From positions 1 through 20,662 of the forward strand of contig JACMKY010000226.1 of NCBI GenBank assembly GCA_014379925.1: a DNA stretch of 20,662 nucleotides, given 5' to 3'. The notes beneath the pieces were generated by a model that saw only the letters and a program-made list of their open reading frames with translations, did not search any database and was not told the origin of the DNA. A program made the translations under genes and the position numbers. Shown here piece after piece: positions 8,634 through 15,714 of the stretch (positions within the stretch are counted from its first letter, which is position 1; every line of letters starts with the position of its first letter). The DNA comes from Cytophagales bacterium. Its GTDB lineage: Bacteria; Bacteroidota; Bacteroidia; Cytophagales; ES-bin-26.

Positions 8634-10916
8634 TCAATCCTTCTGCAATTGGGCGTCTACCACCGCGATGGCGACCATGTTGACGATCTCGCGCACCGAA
8701 CTGCCCAGTTGCAGCACGTGGACGGGTTTGCGCATGCCCATCAGCACGGGACCAATGGCTTCGGCGCCGCCGATCTCCTGCAACAGCTTGTAAGCGATGT
8801 TGCCCGAATTCAGGTCGGGGAAGATCAGCGTGTTTGCCCCGCTGGTGGCCAGTTCGCTGAACGGATAGTTTTCGCGCAGCAGGCGGGTATTGAGGGCAAT
8901 GTTGGCCTGGATTTCCCCGTCAATGATGAGGCCGGGGTATTTCCGCTTCGCTTTCCGGACCACCTCCGTCGCTTTCTCGGGCGATTCGCCCTTGCTGGAG
9001 CCGAAGTTGGAATACGAAAGCATGGCAATGCGCGGCTCGATGTCGAAAAAACGCACCCGCTCGGCGGTCAGGCCCACGATGTCCACCAGCTCATCCACCG
9101 TCGGGGTGATGTTGACGGTGGTATCGGCCAGAAAGTACGTGCTGTCCTTGTTGATGATGATGTACATCCCCGCCACCCGGTTCACGCCTTCCTTCACCCC
9201 GATCACCTGCAGGGCCGGGCGAATGGTGCGGGCGTATTCCTTGGTGAGACCCGAAATGAGGGCGTCGGCTTCGCCCTGCGCCACCATCATGGCCCCGAAG
9301 TAGTTGCGTTCGCCCATCAGGCGCTGGCCTTCGTCGAGCGTCACGCCCTTGCGCTGGCGGGTTTCGTAAAACAGCCGGGAGTATTCCCGGCAGCGGCCCT
9401 CGTCCTCCCGCGGGTCGAGGATGCGGCACCCGCGCAGGTCGAAGTGGTTTTCCTCGATGAGGGCATCGATGCGCCCGCGGCGTCCCAGCAGAACGGGAAC
9501 GGCAATGCCTTCGTCCTGTAGGATCTGGGCCGCTTTCAGGATGGCAACGTTGTCGGCTTCGGCGAAAACGATGCGCTGCGGGCGTTGCTTGGCGCGGTTG
9601 ATGATGCGGGTCATCAGCTTCTGGTCCAGCCCCACGCGTTGCTGCAGCTGCTGGTGGTAGGCGTCCCAGTCTTCGATGACCTTACGGGCCACCCCCGACG
9701 CGATGGCCGCCCGCGCCACTGCCGGGGAGATGGCCGTGATCAGCCGCGGGTCGAGGGGCTTGGGAATGAGGTAGTCCTTGCCGAAGGAAAGGATGTGGTT
9801 GTCGTAGGCTTTGTTGACCGACTCGGGAACGATTTCCTTGGCCAGGTTGGCGATGGCGTGCACGGCGGCCAGCTTCATGGCCTCGTTGATTTCGGTCGCC
9901 CGCACGTCGAGGGCCCCCCGGAAAATGTAGGGGAAGCCCAGCACGTTGTTCACCTGGTTGGGGTTGTCGGAACGCCCGGTGGCCATGATCAGGTCGGCGC
10001 GCGCGGTCGTGGCCAGCTCGTAGCTGATTTCCGGGTCGGGATTGGCCAGGGCGAACACGATGGGCCGGGGGGCCATCCGCCGGATGTGCTCGGGCAGCAG
10101 ACAGTTGGCGGCCGAAAGTCCCAGGAATACGTCAGCGCCCTCCATCGCTTCGAGCAGCGAATGCACGGGCCGGTCGGTGGCAAATTCCTGCCGGGTATCG
10201 TCCAGGTCGGGGCGGTCCACGTGCAGGATGCCGCCCAGGTCGTTCATCACGATGTTTTCCTTCCGCGCTCCCAGGGCCAGGTAGAGTTTGGTGCAGGCAA
10301 TGGCCGCGGCACCCGCCCCGTTGACCACGATGTTGATTTCCCCGATCTGCTTGCCCACCAGTTCGAGCGCGTTGAGCAGGGCCGCCGACGTGATAATGGC
10401 GGTGCCGTGCTGATCGTCGTGCATCACGGGGATGTTCATCTCGCGGCGGAGCGTCTGCTCGATCACGAAGCACTCCGGGGCCTTGATGTCCTCGAGGTTG
10501 ATGGCCCCGAAGGTGGGTTCCAGGGATTTTACGATCCGGATGAACTCGGTCGGGTCTTCGCAGTTGATTTCGATGTCGAATACGTCAATGCCGGCGAATT
10601 TCTTGAACAGCACCCCTTTGCCTTCCATGACGGGCTTGGCCGCGTCGGGGCCGATGTTGCCCAGGCCCAGCACGGCCGTGCCGTTGCTGATCACGCCCAC
10701 CAGGTTGCCCTTGGCGGTGTACTTGTAGGCATCTTCGGGGTTGGCGGCAATTTCCTTGCAGGGTTCGGCCACGCCCGGCGAATACGCCAGGGCCAGGTCG
10801 AGTTGGGTGCTGAGCATCTTGGTGGGCACCACTTCGATCTTGCCGGGCTGGCCCTGGGAATGGTAATTCAGCGCGTCTTCCTTCTTTATCTTGATGATCT
10901 GACTGGTCGGACTCAT
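8634..10916 (-). CDS. maeB: NADP-dependent malic enzyme with C-terminal phosphotransacetylase-like domain (MaeB type)
   Basis: The product is 760 residues, the usual length of the two-domain bacterial MaeB. It decarboxylates malate to pyruvate with reduction of NADP, supplying NADPH and linking the TCA cycle to acetyl-CoA metabolism in the cytoplasm. The malic N-terminal domain is about residues 15-150, with catalytic Tyr45 in LALAYSPGVAEPCKEI and Lys100 in KPVMEGKGVLFKKFAG. The nucleotide-binding domain follows at about 155-390, with the Rossmann loop VVNGAGAAAIACTKL. Residues from about 430 to 755 are phosphotransacetylase-like (SYSNFGSSKGESPEKA, and GEIQANIALN after it). In studied MaeB proteins this part is regulatory, binding acetyl-CoA, rather than catalytic. 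I chose the ATG at 10916-10914. The frame stays open 18 codons further upstream, but that stretch runs through palindromic repeats and is not family-like. Confidence 0.95.
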   Translation of the reverse strand: MSPTSQIIKIKKEDALNYHSQGQPGKIEVVPTKMLSTQLDLALAYSPGVAEPCKEIAANPEDAYKYTAKGNLVGVISNGTAVLGLGNIGPDAAKPVMEGKGVLFKKFAGIDVFDIEINCEDPTEFIRIVKSLEPTFGAINLEDIKAPECFVIEQTLRREMNIPVMHDDQHGTAIITSAALLNALELVGKQIGEINIVVNGAGAAAIACTKLYLALGARKENIVMNDLGGILHVDRPDLDDTRQEFATDRPVHSLLEAMEGADVFLGLSAANCLLPEHIRRMAPRPIVFALANPDPEISYELATTARADLIMATGRSDNPNQVNNVLGFPYIFRGALDVRATEINEAMKLAAVHAIANLAKEIVPESVNKAYDNHILSFGKDYLIPKPLDPRLITAISPAVARAAIASGVARKVIEDWDAYHQQLQQRVGLDQKLMTRIINRAKQRPQRIVFAEADNVAILKAAQILQDEGIAVPVLLGRRGRIDALIEENHFDLRGCRILDPREDEGRCREYSRLFYETRQRKGVTLDEGQRLMGERNYFGAMMVAQGEADALISGLTKEYARTIRPALQVIGVKEGVNRVAGMYIIINKDSTYFLADTTVNITPTVDELVDIVGLTAERVRFFDIEPRIAMLSYSNFGSSKGESPEKATEVVRKAKRKYPGLIIDGEIQANIALNTRLLRENYPFSELATSGANTLIFPDLNSGNIAYKLLQEIGGAEAIGPVLMGMRKPVHVLQLGSSVREIVNMVAIAVVDAQLQKD

Positions 10917-10936
10917 AACGGATTGGCGGACGGAGT

Positions 10937-11000
10937 GCCGGGCTTTAGCCCGGCAAACGTTGCCCGGCAACGTTTGTCGGGCAACGCTTGCCGGACAAAG
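10937..11000. repeat. Cluster of three palindromes upstream of maeB
   Basis: Three back-to-back palindromes occupy this stretch. GCCGGGC (10937-10943) pairs with GCCCGGC (10948-10954) around TTTA. AAACGTTGCC (10955-10964) pairs exactly with GGCAACGTTT (10966-10975) around a single C. TTGTCGGGCAAC (from about 10974) pairs imperfectly with CTTGCCGGACAA (to about 10998). All three share a GCCCGGCAA core, so the cluster looks like degenerate copies of one REP-like unit. If the putative maeB promoter just upstream is real, the hairpins lie in the maeB leader RNA. Confidence 0.75.
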
Positions 11001-11003
11001 CTA
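10996..11003 (-). promoter_or_regulatory. Candidate -7 promoter element for maeB
   Basis: The minus strand reads TAGCTTTG, an exact match to the Bacteroidota -7 consensus TAnnTTTG, 80 bp upstream of the maeB ATG. I find no TTG or TTTG -33 element at the usual spacing, so support is partial. Transcription from here would give a leader of about 70 nt containing the palindrome cluster. Confidence 0.4.
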
Positions 11004-11059
11004 CGAGGTTGCCGGTGAATTTATCCATCCCGGCGAAGAAGTGGGGTTGGCAAATTAAA

Positions 11060-11077
11060 TTTCCGTTCGAACGGAAA
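11060..11077. promoter_or_regulatory. 18-bp perfect palindrome in the divergent maeB/DUF2238 region
   Basis: TTTCCGTTCGAACGGAAA is fully self-complementary and lies between two divergent genes, about 145 bp before the maeB ATG and 190 bp before the DUF2238 ATG. It has the size and symmetry of a homodimeric repressor or activator site and does not resemble the other repeats in the window. No regulator gene lies alongside. A chance or repeat origin cannot be excluded. Confidence 0.4.
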
Positions 11078-11269
11078 CCAACGGGCGCTTTTCGGTTATT
11101 TTTTCTTTACTTGCGCGGGTGAAGCGCTTTCCGACTGAGCGTTCACCGGCGTTTTTTTACCCGAAAATGCCTCAACAAATCCGTTGAAAAATACCCCGAC
11201 GGCGTCGTTCCTGGCCGCAACCCTCGTACGGACCTTGCGTATTCAAGGTAGATTGTCTGACTCCCCGGC

Positions 11270-11953
11270 ATGCCCTTCACCACCACCTCTTCGCCCGACC
11301 GGATTGAATTCAGCCGCAACCGCTTCCTGCAGGTGGCTACGGTGCTGTTCGTGGCCTTCTGGAGCTGGACGCTGATCGACGTGGCCGACCCGACGGACTG
11401 GACGCTGGAAAATTTGCCGGTTTTCCTGCTGGTCATCAACCTGCTCTGGAGCTACCGGCGGTACAAGTTCAGCGATCTGAGCTACCTGGTGATGTACCTC
11501 TTCCTGGCTATGCACGTTTACGGGGCCAAGGAAATTTACGCCAACAACGGCTTCGGCACCTGGTTGCAGCACACCTTCGGCTTCGCCCGCAACAACTACG
11601 ACCGCATTGTCCACTTCGGTTTCGGCTTTCTGATCGCCTACCCCATGCGCGAGGCGTTCCTGTGGTGGTTCAGATTCTCGTCCCGGGTATCCCTGCTCAT
11701 GCCCGTGGTGTTTGTGCTGGCGGCGGCGGCGCTGTACGAAGTGTTCGAGTGGGTTTTGGTGACGTTCTTTTTCCCCGAACAGGGTTCCAACTTTTTGGGC
11801 TTGCAGGGCGACGAATGGGACCCGCAAAAGGATATGGTCATTGCCCTGGTGGGTGCGCTGGCGTTGGTTGCGGTGATCGGAACCGTGAAAAGCCTCGCCC
11901 CCGCCAAGCAGCAGTCCACCCCCCTTTCCTCCCGGACGGGCGTGGCGAGGTAG
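11270..11953 (+). CDS. DUF2238/YjdF-like integral membrane protein
   Basis: The product is 227 residues with several hydrophobic helices. They lie at about residues 20-40, 48-62, 68-85, 115-130, 140-160 and 180-205. It matches the DUF2238 (YjdF) family through its conserved pattern: a histidine in NNYDRIVHFGFGFLIAYPMRE (about 109-129), an acidic helix end in LYEVFEWV (about 157), and GLQGDEWDPQKDM (about 178-190). The last motif sits between the fifth and sixth helices and is the family hallmark. The family is widespread but has no established biochemical role. The conserved His, Glu and Asp residues in or near the membrane suggest metal binding or an enzyme, but this is inference. The ATG at 11270 is the first plausible start. 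The gene stands alone, divergent from maeB, and a palindromic repeat element begins 1 bp after its TAG stop. Confidence 0.88.
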   Translation: MPFTTTSSPDRIEFSRNRFLQVATVLFVAFWSWTLIDVADPTDWTLENLPVFLLVINLLWSYRRYKFSDLSYLVMYLFLAMHVYGAKEIYANNGFGTWLQHTFGFARNNYDRIVHFGFGFLIAYPMREAFLWWFRFSSRVSLLMPVVFVLAAAALYEVFEWVLVTFFFPEQGSNFLGLQGDEWDPQKDMVIALVGALALVAVIGTVKSLAPAKQQSTPLSSRTGVAR

Positions 11954-11954
11954 G

Positions 11955-12067
11955 GAATGTCGAACTGAAGAACAAGGAACTCCGAATGTCGAAGTAAAAA
12001 ATAATTCCCTCCTTCGACATTGGACATTCGGAGCGGTCCGCCGCTGCGGTTCTTCAGTTCGACATTC
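11955..12067. repeat. Palindromic GAATGTCGAA element, copy 1
   Basis: The ends form a perfect 19-bp inverted repeat (GAATGTCGAACTGAAGAAC at 11955-11973 and its complement at 12049-12067). Nested inside are CTCCGAATGTC (11980-11990) with GACATTCGGAG (12023-12033), and GTCGAAG (11988-11994) with CTTCGAC (12012-12018). The right half (12012-12067) closely matches the reverse complement of the left half of copy 2 (14357-14411), by eye about 49 of 56 positions. It starts 1 bp after the DUF2238 stop codon, so it could also act as a transcription end hairpin, but it has no typical T-run. Confidence 0.85.
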
Positions 12068-12181
12068 AATGTTCTTCCCCCAACTCCGATGCCCGTAGTT
12101 TCCTACAATATATTCCCCGCCTCATCCGATTATTGAGGTAAGCAACCCGCCCACCGTTCGGATGCTCCGTTGCTACTCCGA

Positions 12182-12214
12182 TTGCGGGATGAACGGAGCG
12201 GCGACGTACATTTG
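12182..12214 (+). promoter_or_regulatory. Bacteroidota-type promoter for the histidine kinase
   Basis: A TTG (12182-12184) is followed after 22 bp by TACATTTG (12207-12214). The latter is an exact match to the -7 consensus TAnnTTTG of the phylum's primary sigma factor. Transcription would start near 12221, giving a leader of about 45 nt before the ATG at 12266. This supports that ATG over the upstream in-frame TTG at 12170. Confidence 0.6.
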
Positions 12215-12265
12215 CGCCGGCGTTCCTCCGAATCGGGGCGGCGCCTTTCAACCCACGTTCCGCCC

Positions 12266-14347
12266 ATGGTGCCTTTCCAGCCCGACCGCTACTACCGCTC
12301 CTTGATTGAACACGCCCACGACATCATTGCCGTTATGTCGGAAGAGGGCGTTTTCCATTACTGTTCCCCTTCGGTGACGATGCACCTGGGCTACCAACCG
12401 GCGGAGTTGGCGGGCCGGAGCGGACTGGAATTCACCCACCCCGACGACCGGGACCTGCTGCGGCAACGGTTCATGGAGGTAGCTTGCCAGGTGGTTGTTT
12501 CGACGTTGACGGACGCCTCGACGCCCGGACAAGCCCTGCGCGGTACGTACCGGCTGCTCCGTCGCGATGGCACGTGGGGGTACTTCGAATGCACCGCCAA
12601 AAACCTGCTGCACGTGGAAGCCGTTCGGGGCATCGTGGTGGTGTTCAACAACATCACCGACCGCGTGGTCGTGGAGAAGGAATTGGTCAAGAAAGAAAAA
12701 TACTTTCGCACCCTCATTGAGAACACCTTTGAAGTGGTGCTGGTCCGCGATGCGGACGGTCGCATCACGTACGTCTCACCTTCGGTGGAGAACATCCTGG
12801 GCTACCGGCCGGAGGAATTGCTGGGCGAGTGGGGCTTTTCCATTTTTCTGGAAGAAGACGTGTACGCGGTCATCGAGCTGGGCCGGAGCCTGTTCACTAA
12901 GCCGGGAGAAAGCGCCCCGCACGAAATCCGGTTGCGGCGGAAGGACGGACGCGTGATCCACACCGAATCGGTGGTCCGCAATTTGCTCGACGACGAAGCC
13001 GTGCGGGGCATGGTCATTAATTTCCGCGATATCACGGCCCAGAAAGAATCGGAGAGCCGCCTCCGCCTCAGTGAACGGTATTACCGATCGCTGATCGAGA
13101 ACTCCAACGACCTGATTTCCATTTGTGACCAGAACGTAAACTTCTTCTACGCCAGCCCCTCCGTGGAGCGGACGCTGGGGTATTCCCCCGAGGAGTACCT
13201 CCGGCTCAACGGACACGGCCTTACTCACCCCGACTACGCGGAAGCCACCCAGCAAACTTTTTTGCGGGTTCTCGAGCAGCCCGGCGTACCCATTACGACT
13301 GAATTTCTCTACCGGCGCAAGAACGGCACGTGGGTGTTCCTGGAATCCATCTTCTACAATTTGCTCGACGACGAAGCCGTGCGGGGCGTGGTGATGGTGA
13401 GCCGGGACGCGGAAGAGCGCAAACGGACGGAAGAACTGCTCAAGAATTACAACGAGCAACTGGAACGGGAAGTGAACCGGCAGACCCACGAGCTGCAACG
13501 CAAGAACGAAAAACTCCACCAACTGCTGCACGACCTGCGGAGCACGCAATCGCAACTGCTGGAATCGGAGAAGATGGCTTCGCTCGGCCAACTGACGGCC
13601 GGAATTGCCCACGAAATCAACAATCCCATCAACTTCATTTCCTCCAACATCAGTCCCCTCCGGCGGGATATCGAAAGCCTCAAGAAAGTGGTGCGCGCCT
13701 ACGAGTCGGTGGAAGGCCCGGCCAGCGGCCCCGACCGGAACGGGTACGTCCAGCGGGTGAAACAGGAGGTGGAATACGAATACGTCATGGACGAAATCGA
13801 CTGGCTGCTGAACGGAATGCGCGAGGGCGCCGACCGAACCGCCGAGATCGTGAAGGGCTTGCGGAGTTTTTCGCGGGTGGACGAGAGCCAACTCCGGCTC
13901 ACCGACGTCAACGAAGGAATTGAATCCACCCTTACCCTGCTGCAGAACAAACTGAAGGAAGGCATCTCGGTTCACAAACACTACGGCGCGCTGCCCCTCC
14001 TGGAAGGCCACCCCAGCCAGCTCAACCAAGTGTTCATGAACGTACTGGTCAACGCCATCCAGGCCATTCGGCCCGGCACTGGCCGGATCGACGTGACTAC
14101 CGCCTACGAAGGCAACCACGTGACCATTGCCGTGCGCGACTCGGGACGGGGCATGCCGGAGGCGGTGCGGCGGCGGGCGTTCGAACCGTTCTTCACCACC
14201 AAGCCGGTGGGCGAAGGCACGGGCCTGGGCCTATCGATCAGTTACGGCATCGTTGAAAAGCACGCGGGCAGCATTGGAATCCGCAGTGAACCGGGGCAGG
14301 GAAGCGAGCTTCTGATTACCTTGCCGGTGGTGCAGCCGGATCGGTAA
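12266..14347 (+). CDS. Soluble sensor histidine kinase with three PAS domains
   Basis: The product is 693 residues. Three consecutive PAS modules begin at YYRSLIEHAHDIIAV (about 9-130), YFRTLIENTFEVVLV (about 145-260) and YYRSLIENSNDLISI (about 270-395). Each ends in the usual PAC-type strand (GIVVVFNNITDR, GMVINFRDITAQ, GVVMVSRDAEER). A coiled coil follows (about 395-440), then a HisKA phosphoacceptor region with His449 in GIAHEINNPINF. The ATPase domain has the N box (NQVFMNVLVNAIQAI), G1 (VRDSGRGMP), F box (FEPFFTTKP) and G2 (GEGTGLGLSISYGIV). There is no membrane segment, so the signal is sensed in the cytoplasm, by a PAS ligand or partner I cannot identify. The ATG at 12266 starts right before PAS1 and follows a good promoter. 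The next gene encodes a response regulator, the probable partner. The coding region is bracketed by two palindromic elements. Confidence 0.93.
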   Translation: MVPFQPDRYYRSLIEHAHDIIAVMSEEGVFHYCSPSVTMHLGYQPAELAGRSGLEFTHPDDRDLLRQRFMEVACQVVVSTLTDASTPGQALRGTYRLLRRDGTWGYFECTAKNLLHVEAVRGIVVVFNNITDRVVVEKELVKKEKYFRTLIENTFEVVLVRDADGRITYVSPSVENILGYRPEELLGEWGFSIFLEEDVYAVIELGRSLFTKPGESAPHEIRLRRKDGRVIHTESVVRNLLDDEAVRGMVINFRDITAQKESESRLRLSERYYRSLIENSNDLISICDQNVNFFYASPSVERTLGYSPEEYLRLNGHGLTHPDYAEATQQTFLRVLEQPGVPITTEFLYRRKNGTWVFLESIFYNLLDDEAVRGVVMVSRDAEERKRTEELLKNYNEQLEREVNRQTHELQRKNEKLHQLLHDLRSTQSQLLESEKMASLGQLTAGIAHEINNPINFISSNISPLRRDIESLKKVVRAYESVEGPASGPDRNGYVQRVKQEVEYEYVMDEIDWLLNGMREGADRTAEIVKGLRSFSRVDESQLRLTDVNEGIESTLTLLQNKLKEGISVHKHYGALPLLEGHPSQLNQVFMNVLVNAIQAIRPGTGRIDVTTAYEGNHVTIAVRDSGRGMPEAVRRRAFEPFFTTKPVGEGTGLGLSISYGIVEKHAGSIGIRSEPGQGSELLITLPVVQPDR

Positions 14348-14356
14348 GCAAGAACG

Positions 14357-14498
14357 GAATGTCGAACCGATGAACCGCATCGGCGGACCGAAGGAATGTC
14401 CAATGTCGAAGGGTAGAATCGTTTTTTTACTTCGACCGGTTCGCCGCCGTCCGCGGATGCGGTGCGATTGGACATTGGGCGTTCTTCAGTTCGACATT
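14357..14498. repeat. Palindromic GAATGTCGAA element, copy 2
   Basis: AATGTCGAAC (14358-14367) pairs with GTTCGACATT (14489-14498). AATGTCCAAT (14395-14404) pairs with ATTGGACATT (14467-14476). GTCGAAG (14405-14411) pairs with CTTCGAC (14430-14436). Its right end carries the 18-mer GTTCTTCAGTTCGACATT (14481-14498), identical to copy 1 at 12049-12066. Its left half is the near-exact inverse of the right half of copy 1. It fills most of the 186-bp gap between the kinase and the response regulator, and its transcript would fold into a long hairpin between them. Confidence 0.85.
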
Positions 14499-14533
14499 TA
14501 TTCCTTCCCTGTTCATCCATTCAAACTGGTCCG

Positions 14534-15625
14534 ATGACAACCGACGAATACACCATCCTTTACGTAGACGACGAACCGCAGAACCTGATTTCGTTCAGGG
14601 CTTGCTTTCGCCGCGATTACCGCGTGCTCACCGCCGGGAGTGCCCGCGAAGGCCTGGTGGTGCTGCGGCAGACGCCCGTTCAACTCATCATCACCGACCA
14701 GCGGATGCCCGACATGACGGGTGTGCAGTTTCTGGAGAAGATCATTCCCGACTACCCCGATCCCATTCGCATGATCCTGACGGGCTTCAGCGACGTGGAA
14801 GCCATCATCAAGGCCATCAATACCGGGCAGGTATTCCGCTACATCACCAAACCCTGGGAGGAAAACGAACTGCGGATGACGATCGACAATGCCCTGAACC
14901 TGTACTGCCTCCAGCAAAAAAACAAGCAGTTGATCTACGATTTGCAGGAAAAAGTGCGGGAACAGGAGAAAACCCTCCGGCTTTTCCAGCGCTACGTGCC
15001 TTCGCCGATCGTTGACAAGGCGATGAGCGCCCCCGGGGACGCGGCCCTGTTCGAAGGGGAAAGCCGCCACGTGGCCGTGCTGTTCTGCGACATCCGGGAC
15101 TTTACCGCGCTCAGCGAACGCATCGCCCCGCGCGAGGTGGTAAGTCTGCTCAACGCCTACTACCGCCTGATGTCGGATGCGGTGCAGCGGCACAACGGCT
15201 GCGTGAACCAGTACGTGGGCGACGAAGTGTTCGCCGTGTTCGGCGCGCCGGTTTCGAACCCCCAGAACGAAGCCAACGCGGTGATGTGCGCCCTGGACAT
15301 GCTGGACCAGCTACGGACGTTGAATGAACAGCACGCGCCCAGGCTGGCCCGCGAAATCCAGGTCGGCATCGGCATCAACGCCGGGGAAGTGGTGGCTGGC
15401 AACCTCGGTTCCGACGACAAAATCGAGTACTCCATCACCGGCGATACCGTCAACACCGGCAAGCGGATCGAATGCCTCACCAAGGATCGTCCCAACTGCG
15501 TGCTTATCAGCGAAAGTACCTACGACCGGGTGAAGGACCTGGTTCACACCACCCGTTGGGAGCCGTTGGAGGTAAAGGGCAAACTCAACAGAGTCACGGT
15601 CTACGAAGTGTCGGGCCGGAAGTAG
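14534..15625 (+). CDS. Response regulator with class III nucleotide cyclase output domain
   Basis: The product is 363 residues. Receiver domain (about 7-125): acidic pair Asp12-Asp13, phosphoacceptor Asp55 in LIITDQRMPDMTG, the conserved Thr in MILTGFSD, and the Lys in ITKPW. A short helical linker (about 130-165) joins a class III cyclase domain (about 175-360). Metal ligands are Asp186 (LFCDIRDFTAL) and Asp230 (YVGDEVFAVFG). The transition-state pair is Asn307 and Arg311 (TVNTGKRIE). The expected purine-binding Lys is Gln226 (VNQYVGD), and the partner position is Ser (EYSITGD). ATP is the likely substrate by family, but this active site makes that uncertain. The ATG at 14534 begins directly before the receiver. 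It is presumably phosphorylated by the kinase upstream and so turns a PAS signal into a cyclic nucleotide. It may be cotranscribed with the kinase through the palindromic spacer. Confidence 0.92.
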   Translation: MTTDEYTILYVDDEPQNLISFRACFRRDYRVLTAGSAREGLVVLRQTPVQLIITDQRMPDMTGVQFLEKIIPDYPDPIRMILTGFSDVEAIIKAINTGQVFRYITKPWEENELRMTIDNALNLYCLQQKNKQLIYDLQEKVREQEKTLRLFQRYVPSPIVDKAMSAPGDAALFEGESRHVAVLFCDIRDFTALSERIAPREVVSLLNAYYRLMSDAVQRHNGCVNQYVGDEVFAVFGAPVSNPQNEANAVMCALDMLDQLRTLNEQHAPRLAREIQVGIGINAGEVVAGNLGSDDKIEYSITGDTVNTGKRIECLTKDRPNCVLISESTYDRVKDLVHTTRWEPLEVKGKLNRVTVYEVSGRK

Positions 15626-15665
15626 GCAAATGGACAGTAGGCAAATGGGCAGTTGCCAACTGCCC
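15621..15665. repeat. Repeat-family copy with a 19-bp palindrome between the two cyclases
   Basis: AGTAGGCAAATGG occurs twice (from 15621 and from 15637). It is followed by the perfect odd palindrome GGGCAGTTG-C-CAACTGCCC (15647-15665). The words match those in the maeB-ruvA spacer (8468-8580). The repeat overlaps the TAG stop of the upstream cyclase (15623-15625). The hairpin could attenuate or end transcription between the cyclases, but there is no T-run. Confidence 0.65.
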
Positions 15666-15714
15666 ACCGAACTAATTTGCCCGAAGATGGATTGAGAAAA
15701 AAAGCCGTACGCGT

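Noticed and set aside
10917..10970. Upstream extension of maeB by 18 codons
   Set aside because: The codons run through palindromic repeats and the family starts close to the ATG at 10916.
9585..11018. 477-residue plus-strand frame opposite maeB
   Set aside because: It is an antisense shadow of maeB with no recognisable domain or start context.
12170..12265. Upstream extension of the histidine kinase from a TTG
   Set aside because: The extra 32 residues are Arg-rich and unlike a PAS protein. A consensus promoter lies inside this stretch, so the ATG at 12266 is preferred.
12776..14119. 447-residue minus-strand frame opposite the histidine kinase
   Set aside because: It is a shadow of the kinase frame, which carries all expected PAS, HisKA and ATPase motifs.
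14462..14533. Longer start for the receiver-cyclase
   Set aside because: The extra residues come from the palindromic element, and the receiver domain begins right after the ATG at 14534.
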